This document shows, one piece after another, positions 38,831-50,418 of a DNA stretch of 64,000 nucleotides. The notes below the pieces were generated by a model that saw nothing but the letters and a program-made list of their open reading frames with translations, searched no databases and was not told the DNA's origin. Position 1 is the stretch's first letter, and every line of letters begins with the position of its first letter. The position numbers and the translations under genes were made by a program. The DNA is from Cliona cf. orientalis (Eukaryota > Porifera > Demospongiae > Clionaida > Clionaidae), in NCBI GenBank assembly GCA_963930775.1, contig OZ005697.1, positions 310,001 to 374,000 of the forward strand, read 5' to 3'.

Positions 38831-41800
38831 TTAGTAGATGAACAATCTCCTGAGGCGTCGCCTTCTGACAAGCAAGTAGGCTATCGTGGCCAGAAATAGC
38901 ACACACATGACATAGGACATCAGGCAGAGCCCTGTGTCAATGTGGTTGAAGCCTAGGCCGGAGTGGTCACCATAGTGCATGCCCCCGCCCCCTAGACCGT
39001 AAAACTTATGATGTAATCGTTCGACGTCCTTGTACTGTTTGGGCCAAGCTGCGTGCAACACCATTTGTGGACTGATATGATGTAATGTATGATGTCGTGG
39101 CGATGAAACGTTCCCACCGGTGGGTAAGTGATAAAAGTTCCATAGATACAGCAAAACTGCAGTTCTGTTCCACACATGGGTTGCCGACTCGGCAGTTTTG
39201 TTAGCAGCTGTCGAGGCCTCCTTTTTATTATCCGTCATATATGCAGCCACCAGGCTCCCTCCTCGCGAGAAACTCGTGTCATTAAAACTCGGGAGAACTC
39301 TTGTCGATGTAGTCATTTTCGCAGACTCCATGACACTTGCCGAGACGGTGTCCTGAACGAGTTCATAACAAAAGGGGCAGACTTTGTACGAGGGGAACAT
39401 GATTTTCGGATAGACGGGATCCGAGCTGATGGAGCCTTTTAACCTCTTGTTCACTACATTATGGGCCTCCCACAGCCACAGAACTGCGTCTCCGTCGTGA
39501 GTTATACCCCCCTGCGAGATGGTGATTGCCATCTCCACAAAATGCCGGCGACAGAACTCACACGAGAAAAAGTTTCTAACGAAGCCGGCTAGAATCGTGA
39601 GCGCCTCCTTGCTTGTGAATGTGAGGCTGTGAGGGGTGTTGGTAGGAAGGGAGAGGATGGTGACAGTGTGCATCAGCATCCAGAGGCTGCATGGGTAGCC
39701 ACGGTAACGAGGAAGGCTGCCATTACAGTTGGTCCAGGTAGGATTCTCGGAGAACAGAGTCTTGTTCAGCTGCAGGAAATTCACAATAATGAACATCCTT
39801 TTAAAAAAATCAGGCTAAAAATTTCATTCCAGGGTGAGTTGGTTTGGATTCCATTCCAAAATTCATGCTACAGATTCCATTGTTGGTTTAGATTCCATTC
39901 CAGGGGGAGGGGGGTTAATCTACTTACCCTTGTGTCTAGTATCCTTTGCCAGTCCCTGTTGATGATGAATCCAGTGGATGCTCTGGACTCCAGCTTTAGC
40001 CTCACCTGTTGCAGGGACTCTGACGCCAGAGGAAGGGACTCTCGGAATGCCTGAGTATAATACAAAAAATATATATACTGTAAATTGCGAATATTTCGTT
40101 GTTAAAATATTTTCGGACAGCCTGGCTTATGCGAAAATCAAACGACATGTGCAATATTAACGATAATGTGGTACAGGGTCGTTTGTCCAAAAACTATTTA
40201 ACGTGAAAATTTATTGCATGAAATAATATATTTTAGACACAAAATATTCGCGATTTACGGTAATACACACTGGAATTCTTTCATCTTCATACTAGTGATG
40301 TTGACTAATTAACACTTAGACTTATAGCCTCATTTTCACACTCCTTGATTGTTTCAGTATTGCACTTAGTCTCGTCCCCAGACCCCACCCTTGAGGAGGA
40401 AAAGGGTCTGGTGACTTTGGGCAAAAAGGTTGGTCCAGTTGACGACCCGCGGAGGAATTTGCGCGTCCCAATCAGATTGCAGCTTTAGCCCAGTCATATG
40501 ACTCGCTAGCCGCAGGAATGTAGCAGGGCCATTGCCCGCTATATAAATTTAAATCGCCTACGCAGCCTTACTGGCCAATCAGATCCGAGCTTTGTTCAAG
40601 CGTACCCGTGTAGGCGCGCGCGACCAGAGCTGGCCAAACCAAGAAAACTGCCCAAAGTCACCAGACCCTTTTCCCTCCTTTTGAGGGTGGGGTCTGGGGA
40701 CGAGACTATATTGCACTGAGCATACCACAATAAACCACACCTAGGGAGGTGGAGGGGATGTGCTAATATATAGCTTATTTATGTTGTGATTGTCTTGATT
40801 ATAATATACAACAGAATCATAATTATCATGGTCATGGACAAAAATAGTGCATGGCAGGCTATCAGAAATCAAATTCTCACTGGGATATATATCAGCTTGG
40901 CAGCCAGCAGATCGAGTCATTCACTGTGTCTCAAAACAATCCCCATACAATGCTACAATACACGGATCAATTATGTATATCAGATGCATTAATTTGACAC
41001 CTGTACTATACCATGTAATTTCTACCCGGACGCCACAATAGAACGACCTCGGACGCACACCATAATACCAAGTCATAGCACGAGAGTTCGCCGGGAAAGT
41101 TACATAAGGTTACAGCTGCTTTGTTGATCCGATGGTTAATTAGCTCTACAGATGTGTGGTAATCATATTAGGGTAGGCTGCACATGTGGTCTACTGGAGA
41201 CCTTTTTTTAAGACACCTCAAAGTGGGTGTATGTTATAATGGTATTGAGGGATTCCAATGGCTGTTGCCTAGCAACGTGGGGTGTGAAGAGGGAAAGGGT
41301 AGCAGTTATTATAATTATATTATAGCCTGCAGACTCTATAAACTTGTAGGGATGGTCCAGACATAATCCATTATTTTTATGTCAGATCAGTATATATAGA
41401 GAGATTTTCAAGGACTAAATAATTATTAAAAGTGGAATTGAAAGGTACACATGCATACATGTACATTATTGACCACATCATCCTACAGCACTGTAGTCAC
41501 AATTACGTACAAATTTTGCTACTAATCCGCATCAACGTTTAGGTTTTCTAATAATTATGCAGGTAACTATATAATAAATTACATGTAGCATAGCACACCC
41601 CCCTCCCCCCCCCCCCCCCCCCCCCCCCCAGTATATTGAAAATCAGGGTGAGGTGAATCAATATCTGCTAATCCAAGATAAAAGAAAACCCACAATGGCT
41701 GGTAAAAATAATTGTCTATTTCTAATTCAATTAAGGTCAGAAAGTTGTACCACACTGCAAGTCTCAAGTGCCACAGGATGTCAGTGGTGACACTATTAAA

Positions 41801-44015
41801 TTTTAACCACAGCAGCACAGCTCAAGTGAGCGCGAGCAGGTGGGAGTGCCACGAGTGCTGGATACAAGAACCTTTAGATTTATACACATTGCAAAATGTT
41901 TGTTATCAGGAAGTTGTATAATATTATTATTGTGTGAAGCCATATATAGAGTGCATGTGTACGATGATGCAAGAGCAGGGAGGGATATTATTACAGGGAT
42001 GAGCGTAATCTTAAAAAGCCCAAGGGCCACCCACGAAATAGCACAAACTGATTGAGGTAGATAGGGGATAGACCAGGTACTTCACCATGTTACTTAACTA
42101 ACTGTAATAATAATACAACTGCTTCCAGAATACAGGGGGTCATGCACCCAAGAGCAATAATAATTATTACCTGACACAGGAAACAATGCTCTCTGGCTAT
42201 TGACTATATTAGGCCAGCTCAGCTCAGCACCTGCACTATTCAGCTACATGGGTATGTGACCCTCCACCTGAACTTTCACCCCACAGTTCCTCCAGTGCCC
42301 ACCAGAAACTATGTACAGAGAACCCAAAATATGAAGATAATAGGTCCTCATGACATCATCATGCTGCACCCTGACCCCATTATGCTGGGTCACAGGTGCA
42401 GCAGTGAATCCCATAATCCCATTATGGGGCTTCTAACTTCAATATCCCATGGACTAGTGCCAGCCAGGTCATGGCTTGAGATTAGAGATCTCACAGACTT
42501 CAATGTTAAAGCTGGTCGCATAATGGGTGGGGCATGCCTAAAATTTCGTGGAGAAAACTTTCACAGATGGCTGAAAAATCGTGAAATTGGTGAAAGTTTT
42601 CTCCCTCGAAAGTTTCCCGCTCTACGGTAATATGCTCTTGGTAGGCACGTTACTCTTTCTATTAACTGCTAATGATAATATTATTCCCCCCCCTCCTCTG
42701 CTCAAAATAATCAAATATTCAGTTGAACTCACACTTTCCAGCAGATGTATGAATCTGTGCAGAGCAGAGTAGGCGGAGCCAGAGATAATGCTATGAATGG
42801 TCACCTCCCTCCGTAGGGCGTAGGAGACAGCACCAAGCAGGTCACCACGATTCACTCTTTAGAAGGGTAAAAATACATTAATTTTATAAATCGTCACACG
42901 CAAAAAAAACGATAACTATTTTGCTACGTCATTTGTTGAAGTTTTACATATGGAAATAATTGGCCTGGAAACTCCCACTAATTGCATGATAATGAGAGGG
43001 AGGAGCCTGTTTCCACGACGATGGCAAAAGGAATGTTAACATGTAAATTAACGGACGCCAAAACAAAGTAATTGTGCTAATTAGCAACTTTAGGACACAC
43101 ACCCTAGGCTATCAGTGGTACTGTGTACACACACACACACATGCACACACATACCTATTAATCCTGACCGGAACTGGAGCAATAGCAGGAGGGTGAGGGG
43201 GGTGAACGGGATGGGGGGCTTGCTGCAAGCCTATTTCACGGTTTTCTTCCTTAACTGTAGTATTAGTTTGTTTGTTGAATAGCGATGGATGGTTGACGAT
43301 TTTAGAACCGGAGAGAGGTGGTGGAGGGGGAGGAGGAGGGGGAGGGGGAGAGGGGTGGGCGAGGGAGGTAAGGTGTTTGTTTTTCTTCTTGTTTTGTCTC
43401 TCTTCTTTGATGTAGTGAAGGTGATCGATCAGTGCTTGTCGGAATTCCTTCCTGGGATTCTCAAAAGAGTGACTGTGAGTATGAGTAGTTTGTGTGTATG
43501 TACATGTATGTGTACGTTTGCTAAACAGGTCATGTCAACAGAAGGCAGTGTCCCACTACTAAAACCTAACACTTATTCACTCCCTGATTTTACACACGTA
43601 TACATGTCTAATTACTCTCTCTCGTTGCAGTATTTCTATCGTAATTGATTGTTTCGTTGTATAACTAACCACTAGTACGGACAGTTATGATGTCAAGTAT
43701 AGTACAATACTATTAACACGTGCTGTTGAACAACTGAGCACTACATGAGTTGGTCACACACCAAGCTTGAGAATCTTCGTGCATGCATGAAAATTCTTGC
43801 GTCAGGATAGCAAGGTTGTGGTTCGTGCTTGCATGCTGCGGCCTTGCTGCCGCCACACAACTTTCAAACTTTCATGTTTCAATGTCTGGAAAAATGTAAC
43901 AGCGCTGTAACCAGACCCTTCCTCTTCATGAACAGTGGCAGGGTAAGAGGGGGGTACAGGGGTACCATACATGAGAATATGTACACATACTTTCTTTCCC
44001 TCTCTCTCTCTCTCC

Positions 44016-44081
<66 letters not shown>

Positions 44082-45962
44082 TCTCTCTCTCTCACTCACA
44101 GACATCCTTTACCTACCCATCAACAATGTGGAAGTGATCTTTGTCCATCTCTATGACCATGGAGGGTGTCTCCAGGATTGAGTAGTGTCTGCTCAAGGCA
44201 GCCTGTGGCCACGACAACAAACAAGCTATCACAAAATATCAATAACTACTCTCGGCTTTGAAGTAGTAAGGTCAAAGGGACTGACAAAACTCGTTATTTC
44301 ATCAAATTAGTGGATTAAAAGGTATGCCATGAATGTCATGCAGTGCACACGGACCAGAATGTACGTGCGGAGTGGCCAGTCTCGCACCACATGCTTGGTG
44401 GGTGATGCGTGCTCTACTGTACTAATACTACAATGTCATGTATGTGTTACTACATGCATGTATACGTATACTGTACTGCATGCTACAAGCTACATGTACA
44501 TGTACATGTGCATACTTACATTAGCTGTGGAGACGCGATGGACTACTAGGTTCTTCGATGATGCCATATCCAGGATCAGCTAAGAGTTAAAAATATTTCA
44601 TCTTATAACCCTCCCACCCTCCATCCCTCAGTTAGAGAAAACAATAACATTAATTTTAGCACGTACAATGGATGCATCATTCCAGCTAATTAGGCGTAAC
44701 AGATAAATCTATTATTAGCCTCAGCTCATAAACCTCCGTTTTTTTTATTGAGTGGGTGGGGGGAGGGAGGGGGAGGGAATGAGAGATGTATTCACCTCTT
44801 TGCCGACATAGGATGAATCGCTTTCAAATACGAGTACGGTTGGTTTCCAATCTGCTGGAGCTATTGAGAGAATACCGCTGTCCCTAAAAATACAATAATA
44901 AGTGTTAATCAAGTACACACACTCATATAATTATACCAAATAGCATCACATAATTGCAGGGGCCTCACTCACTGTAAAGGCTTAAAGTGCGGCCATCCAG
45001 ATGGCTTGTTGTCCGAGAGAGAGGCCACATGATCGACTATCAAATGCCGCATCACATAAATACTCCGGGAACCTGCATGTGTGTGTGTGTGTGTGTGTGG
45101 CGGAAGGAGAGGGAGGGAGGGGGAGGGAGGGAGTGGGGACAAGGAAAGCAGTTAGTCAAGCGATCAACCACATGTAACAAACAATTCCTTAGTAAATTTT
45201 GACATTGGAAAAACACGTGAACATACACTGATAAACTGCTATGTAGTATCAGCCATCAGTACAAATACCGCAAAACTACTCAATTAGGTAGACAACATTT
45301 TTAAGATAAACTTCCTACTAATACCCATCTTGTGTTTGTGTAATCATAATAATATTATTGCATGTACACTCACCAACAACTTTGTTGTTGTATTCTAAGG
45401 GATTTGGGTCGTTGGGATGAAAGAACTGAAGCAAGAGAGAGAGAGAGAGGGAAAAGCCGATATCCTCCAAAAGCATGACTCATAATAATAAACAACAGTA
45501 CAGTTGTTATGTAATAATATACATGTAGCTCACCCTAACTGTGGGGTAGCCCCCTATATTAAACTTAGAACAAATCTCCTGGTTCTCCTTCGACTCGGTA
45601 CACTCTAGGACGCCTATTCGAACCACCGAACTCCACTGCTTCACGTCTTTACCCAGCTCCTTCATGGCCGGAGCAAAATGTTGACAATGGCCACACCAGC
45701 TCGAGTACAGCTCTATCATCCAACTGGTATGGCTGTTGGTGATCGATCGCAAGACTTGGTCTCCGTGAAAACAGTTGATACCTGGAACTGGAGGGTCGTA
45801 AAGGGCGCAGCTTTGAGCTTTAGTCGCGAGAGGGGCGTACGCTAGGAGTAGAGTCAGCAGAAGGGGTGAATAATGATTATTCGCGAAATGTCGGCCGTAT
45901 GTACGCGATGAGCGTCTCTCGCTGGACGGGGTTGGGAGGTAGGGGTGCCTTTGTTCTCTCAT
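38831..45962 (-). CDS. QSOX: Quiescin sulfhydryl oxidase (thioredoxin plus Erv/ALR domains, C-terminal TM), 10 exons
   Basis: QSOX makes disulfides in secretory proteins, passing electrons from its thioredoxin domain to an FAD-bound Erv domain and then to oxygen. Exons (minus): 45534-45962, 45374-45425, 44973-45072, 44796-44883, 44520-44579, 44117-44202, 43155-43472, 42733-42856, 39928-40050, 38831-39769; total 772 aa. After a hydrophobic signal (LLLTLLLAYAPLATKA) comes the thioredoxin domain with WCGHC near residue 90. Exon 7 (NPRKEFRQALIDHL, then a poly-Pro run and Lys/Pro linker) and exons 8-9 form the helix-rich region. The Erv domain in exon 10 has GYPCSLWMLMHT, the redox pair CEFCRRHF and a distal CPFC. 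The TM helix VMCVLFLATIAYLLV with an Arg-rich tail ends the protein, as in QSOX1-long. Intron 9 (40051-42732, 2.7 kb) is unusually long and holds MITEs. Confidence 0.93.
40076..40262. mobile_element. MITE-like inverted repeat, TACCGTA family (QSOX intron)
   Basis: The ends tactgtaaattgcgaatatttcg and aaatattcgcgatttacggta are inverted copies. It starts 26 bp into the QSOX intron that begins upstream of exon 9. Confidence 0.7.
40369..40706. mobile_element. Second MITE with GTCTCGTCCCCAGACCC ends and TA duplication (QSOX intron)
   Basis: 338 bp. Both ends read GTCTCGTCCCCAGACCCCACCC inward, with inverted similarity of about 55 bp reaching tgactttgggca. TA on both sides. The terminal 17 bases equal those of the element at 33435-33802 but the interior differs, so they are separate subfamilies using the same ends. 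Confidence 0.88.
41597..41629. repeat. Poly(C) run, ~31 bp (QSOX intron)
   Basis: One of the longest homopolymers in the window, preceded by ccccctcc. Confidence 0.9.
42500..42629. mobile_element. Partial TACCGTA-family element (QSOX intron)
   Basis: The segment from about ttaaagctggtcgcata to gaaagtttcccgctctacggta is similar to the right half of the element at 55355-55511 (gatggctgaaaaatcgtgaaatt shared exactly). The left inverted end was not found. Confidence 0.6.
43999..44093. repeat. (CT)n tract, GA in the QSOX sense, just after a donor
   Basis: On the QSOX strand it reads GTAGGTAAAGGATGTCTGTG, then GAGAGA. The purine tract starts about 20 bases into the intron. Confidence 0.92.
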
Positions 45963-46573
45963 GGTGAGTTGCAGCTCGTTATATGACTAGTATCGCTGTC
46001 AGTTTACCGCAACTTCACTTCCACCATAATGGCCACAGTACAGCTGCAGTGTGGACAAACTTTCTAAATAACGCGCACCCAACAATGACGTCATAAATTC
46101 ACAATAATAATATTATTATTATTGCCACAATTCACAAATACACAATGCACAAAGAGCAGCATGGGACATGAACACGAGACACAAATGAGACGACTTTTAC
46201 CCTCACAGGGAGGAGCAGACACAAGAATAGGACAGTGAACACAAATGATAAGATATATACTTGGTCCGTGGTATAACAGAGATTAAGATATTATGAGTAA
46301 AATAATTTTTTTGAAGTGCATGACTTGCTTTGGGGGTAAGAATGATAGATTGAGAGAGTGGTGACAGGGAGAAGAAAAGAATAAATAGAGGGGGAACAAT
46401 AATAATAATGACAGGGGCATGTGTAGCAGATCGTGCGATGAAAAAAAAAACAATGGAAAATGTTGAACATAAAAACATATCTCTTTTTTTTGTAGACATT
46501 ATGATAAGCACATGACAACATGACGACAGCTAGCCAAACACACAAGAAGACAACATACCAAGTTAAAGCAGCT
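45963..46573. other. Intergenic: QSOX promoter and 3' flank of the bHLH-PAS gene
   Basis: 611 bp, AT-rich, with short (AAT)n and poly(A/T) tracts at about 46105-46122 and 46440-46490. No gene or named element seen. Confidence 0.5.
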
Positions 46574-49500
46574 TCACGAGAATCTGGCCGAACTTAAGAT
46601 ATCTGCGAGATTTTCCGACGGTAAGTTTTGCTGTTGTGATTTCTGCGAGTGCTGCGTTGGCGGTGGGTGCATACTACCGACCGAAGGTAGGTTCATTAAA
46701 GATCCAGAAGGCGAGCTGAGATTGGAGAGGATACTTGATATCATTGCCCCATACCCATCACCACCACCGCTGCCACCGCCGCCTTGTGACTGTTGTGACA
46801 CAGGTGCTAAATGTCCACTATTTTGGCCACCTGGCCCGGGCTGTGGTCCAGCCTGTTGTTGATGTGGGGGGATTTGCTGATGAAAGAATTGCATATTGTG
46901 CTCGGCTAAGCTCTGGTGTCCAGACATTTTGAATGCTTGAGAGAGACCGAATTGATCAGATAGCATACCGCCGCCTTGCTGTTGCTGGTGAGCTCCATGT
47001 GCGTGCCCGATCATACCCGATGATGATGTCACCGTCACGGGCATATTGTAGTCGGAAACGGCCGTAAAATTGACAGTAGATACTGGCATTGAAGTGGTAG
47101 GAGTTGCACCATAAGGCGATTGCCCTATCTGCTGTTGCTGATGTTGATGTTGCGCGTGTGTGTGCACCTGCGGGGGCTGTTGCTGCTGCGGCGGCTGTTG
47201 CGGATGCTGTGGATGCTGCGAGGGGTGAGTCTGCTGGAGCGACGCCATTCCCGCTGGTGCATAGTGCTGCTCTGTTACATGTACAGTGCTACACGTACAT
47301 GTACTAGGGAAATTGTCCAACGTGCTCGTGTCCCACAGTGGAGTATGGGCATTGGCTGGCGGTACGGCACCACCAGTGTAGGGGTCACGCGGAGTGGACT
47401 GTAGTGGTGTATCCATGACAATCTTGGGCTGTGAATTCATCATATTATTCGATGAATAACTATCCCCAGAGGTTGAAAACACCATTTGCATGTTTGGTGT
47501 TATCTGGCTCATAGCTGCGCTCGAGCTGATGCACTGCATCACTTGCGCAGTGATGGAATAAAATTGACTTCTTTCTTGCTCGAATAGCTTCTGTTGCTCA
47601 AAAAGCTTCTTTTGCATCTCAAAAATCTCCCTGTTCTTTCGTTCGAGTTCTCTCTGAACATCTTCCAAGCTTTGAATGGACGGCATACCTTGCGGGGGGC
47701 TAGGAGCCGCAGCAGCACCACCAGCAGTACCAGGTAGCATGCCTGGAGACTGAGCGGTTGATAGCAATGTTCCAGCACTGTCAATTCTTTGAAGCGAGGG
47801 TGTAGGTGTGACCGGAGTCGAAATCCCAGGGGGCCCCCCAGCTCCGGGGGGAGCGGGGTTGCCTGCAGGAGCAGGAGTAGTAGCTGTAGATTGGGGGGCT
47901 TGATGAATATTATTCCCACCTGCTCCCCCCTGCTGCCCCACTATCCCCCCAGGTCCTTGCTGAGATGGCATATGTAACATCGCTTGCTGCTGCTGCTGTT
48001 GTTGCACGGTGGTCGAGGCTGGGGACGATTCTGTACGAACAAGGTGAGGTTGTGGCTGGAAATTGGGCATCTGCAAGGGCAAATGTTGCTGGGGCGCTGC
48101 CTGAGCTGCTTGTTGCTGTTGCTGCTGCTGCTGCTGCTGTTGTGGGTGCTGAGAACGCTGTTGAGCGATACTCAAATTGCTGGCAGGATTAAATTGACCC
48201 TCTGTTGTATTACAGACAACGCCAGAATCAGGAGTAGCAATAGCAGTAGAGCGAGTGGTGATTGGAGGGGGTGTGGCAGGCGGGGGCGATGCCCTACTCA
48301 CGGGGATACTGGGGGCATAACTCTCATGCCCCTCGATATCTGGGAGCAATTTTCGACTTCGAAAGAACCGATGTTCGGGCAAAACTTGATCGCAGCCTAG
48401 GACCCTATTCGTGAGTAGGATATGATCGGGCTTGTTGTTCCAAGGGTTGTAGGAGAGATATCCCTTCGAGATGAGCCAAATTGAGCGGCCCCCCTTCGTT
48501 TGCAGCCGATAAGGGGTCGTCGTTCCCAGACCGTTGGAGAGAAAGGCAGACATTCCCTCGCTAACATCCAACAGATGATACGGATCAATGTAGTCGAAGA
48601 AAGAGGTGCCGATAATTTCAGATGTTGTGAATCCGAGCACCGTAACTGCATGCTTATCAACGTCGATGATCCTTCCCTCCCGACTGATGCGCATTTCAAA
48701 CTCAAAATTGACATCATTTGTGCCCACGGGCAGATCAACCATCGACAGAGAGGTAGGTAGCTTTCCGATCATCACAAGACACGACTGATTCTCAGAATCG
48801 CAAGAATAGCCCGATTCCGACGATGAGGGATCTGGACTACCGGGGCTAATGTCAGACGATGATAATTTTGCACGCTCAGCATCCCACTTGCGTAGGTACA
48901 CGGCGGACTTGAATTGGAGATACTGCGGGAGATATCCCGTTTCCCCCGAGTAGAGCCTCAGGTGACAGTGGACAAGCTTCGGGGGATAGGCAATGATCGG
49001 TCGATCTTTCAACTTCAGCCCCTCACCACTGCCCGCCTGATCCAATTTCAGGAGATCCTGAAACAATGGGTGGTCATTTTCGTGGACAAAATCAAAGAAA
49101 TTCTGACCAACAAGCCTTGTTTGCATGTGACCGAGCAGCGACGTTATCAGCTCCGTGGAGTAGAGTATGCGTCCGGAATCGGATATCACCATCAAAAAAG
49201 CGTCATGGGAATCGAGAAAAAAGTGAAGCAGTTCGCCAACCGTGTGCAGGCCTTGTACACTACCGTCGGGGACTACTTCCGTTTGAGCCGGGGAGGGAGA
49301 TTTGGGCGAAGCTTTCGACGATTTCGATGTCTTTCCCCCCGTGTCCAGCGTTAGAGTTCTTTCCGGCTTACTGGTGAGGTCCGAGTAGATTTGGATACAC
49401 TGGACGGCCTCGTGTAGAGTGGTGGCTTTGTCCATCTTCTTGGGGATACAACGCTCGCTCAGCATCGACAAAAGAGCTATGAGCTCATCAAAGTATTGAT

Positions 49501-49681
49501 TCATCATGACACGGCGCCGTTGCTCGCTCTCCTTTCTCCCCCTCTTGGGGGAGGCAGCCGAGAGATTGTCATCTTCACTCGGGGAAGGACTCACGCAGCG
49601 CTGTTCTTTTCCAAGTTTTGTTGACATCTCGATAGAGGGGGGCTGGAGAGATGAAAGACGATAGATTGGAATCCTTAACAC
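46574..49681 (-). CDS. CLOCK: bHLH-PAS transcription factor, CLOCK/NPAS2-like, intronless, 1,035 aa
   Basis: The bHLH at about residues 45-100 reads KRGRKESEQRRRVMMNQYFD, and its second helix includes KKMDKATTLHEAV, matching the KMDKS/AT pattern of CLOCK, NPAS2 and ARNT proteins. PAS-A is at ~150-215 (SDSGRILYSTELITSLLGH, then LVGQNFFDFVHENDH). PAS-B is at ~325-430 (GRIIDVDKHAVTVLGF, then YRLQTKGGRSIWLISKGYLS and YNPWNNKPDHILLTNRVL); the last block parallels the CLOCK PAS-B end (WNSRPEF). The C-terminal half is Gln/Pro/Gly-rich with poly-Q runs (about 530-545, 570-576), as in CLOCK activation regions. A downstream start, MSTKLGKEQR (49627), is equally plausible. The lack of introns is odd beside its multi-exon neighbours and suggests retroposition or intron loss. 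The CLOCK label is by resemblance only; another class I bHLH-PAS identity is possible. Confidence 0.8.
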   Translation of the reverse strand: MLRIPIYRLSSLQPPSIEMSTKLGKEQRCVSPSPSEDDNLSAASPKRGRKESEQRRRVMMNQYFDELIALLSMLSERCIPKKMDKATTLHEAVQCIQIYSDLTSKPERTLTLDTGGKTSKSSKASPKSPSPAQTEVVPDGSVQGLHTVGELLHFFLDSHDAFLMVISDSGRILYSTELITSLLGHMQTRLVGQNFFDFVHENDHPLFQDLLKLDQAGSGEGLKLKDRPIIAYPPKLVHCHLRLYSGETGYLPQYLQFKSAVYLRKWDAERAKLSSSDISPGSPDPSSSESGYSCDSENQSCLVMIGKLPTSLSMVDLPVGTNDVNFEFEMRISREGRIIDVDKHAVTVLGFTTSEIIGTSFFDYIDPYHLLDVSEGMSAFLSNGLGTTTPYRLQTKGGRSIWLISKGYLSYNPWNNKPDHILLTNRVLGCDQVLPEHRFFRSRKLLPDIEGHESYAPSIPVSRASPPPATPPPITTRSTAIATPDSGVVCNTTEGQFNPASNLSIAQQRSQHPQQQQQQQQQQQAAQAAPQQHLPLQMPNFQPQPHLVRTESSPASTTVQQQQQQQAMLHMPSQQGPGGIVGQQGGAGGNNIHQAPQSTATTPAPAGNPAPPGAGGPPGISTPVTPTPSLQRIDSAGTLLSTAQSPGMLPGTAGGAAAAPSPPQGMPSIQSLEDVQRELERKNREIFEMQKKLFEQQKLFEQERSQFYSITAQVMQCISSSAAMSQITPNMQMVFSTSGDSYSSNNMMNSQPKIVMDTPLQSTPRDPYTGGAVPPANAHTPLWDTSTLDNFPSTCTCSTVHVTEQHYAPAGMASLQQTHPSQHPQHPQQPPQQQQPPQVHTHAQHQHQQQQIGQSPYGATPTTSMPVSTVNFTAVSDYNMPVTVTSSSGMIGHAHGAHQQQQGGGMLSDQFGLSQAFKMSGHQSLAEHNMQFFHQQIPPHQQQAGPQPGPGGQNSGHLAPVSQQSQGGGGSGGGDGYGAMISSILSNLSSPSGSLMNLPSVGSMHPPPTQHSQKSQQQNLPSENLADILSSARFS

Positions 49682-50418
49682 TCGACTTCATTACAAACAT
49701 GTATGGAAACAATGCTCAAACGGTGCACGCGCGCACCGCAGGTTGTTTCGCGCGTGCAATAACGCCAGACTGCCGACTAGCCGCTCTGCATGTCATGTCT
49801 CAATTACATAGCTATGCGGCTACAGATAGCTAGCTCCGTTTGTGCCAGCTCTGGGCACGCCAGTCGGCCAAGCCACACTATCTAAGGGATAAATTTCACA
49901 CCAAGCGGTCGGTGTCGGTTCAATGTGTATACAAAACAGACTAAACCTAATTATATTAAACCCTTTCTCGCAAGTTTTAATAGTGATCGAGAGCTTCTGT
50001 TAAAGCATAGATATTATGGTTAAAGCTTATCGCAGCCTTCTCGCGCGCGCGCATTCACACACGCTGGCCCTTACACGGGCCGCAGGTCACGTAGTCACAA
50101 AATGAAGACACTCACCAGTGTTTTTCTCGCTGAATTCTTACTATCGAATTGGACACGACATTTTTACGTCCACACAGTACCTTCCTTGTGACGTTATTGG
50201 CGGTACCAGCGCAGCGCAGATAATTAAAGACGAGATGAGCAAATTCACCACCTTTTTACAGAAAGTTATATAATCAAAATTTAGCAAGAAACAGGTTAAA
50301 ATTAATGATGATTGGCAGCTGTGGCCTACTGCGCATGCTCAATAAAAACCGCGCGTAAAATTAAACAAACATAAAACATGAAAGAATCATAATTTAGTGT
50401 CTCTAGTGATTAAATAGT
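49682..50418. other. Intergenic: bHLH-PAS promoter and NCF2-like 3' flank
   Basis: 737 bp. The left ~430 bp are CG-richer (cgcgcgcgcgcattc near 50043), consistent with a promoter. I saw no canonical CACGTG E-box. The right part is AT-rich 3' UTR. Confidence 0.5.

Noticed and set aside
47104..48400. Plus-strand frames over the bHLH-PAS C-terminal half
   Set aside because: Antisense shadows of CAG/CTG-rich glutamine codons.
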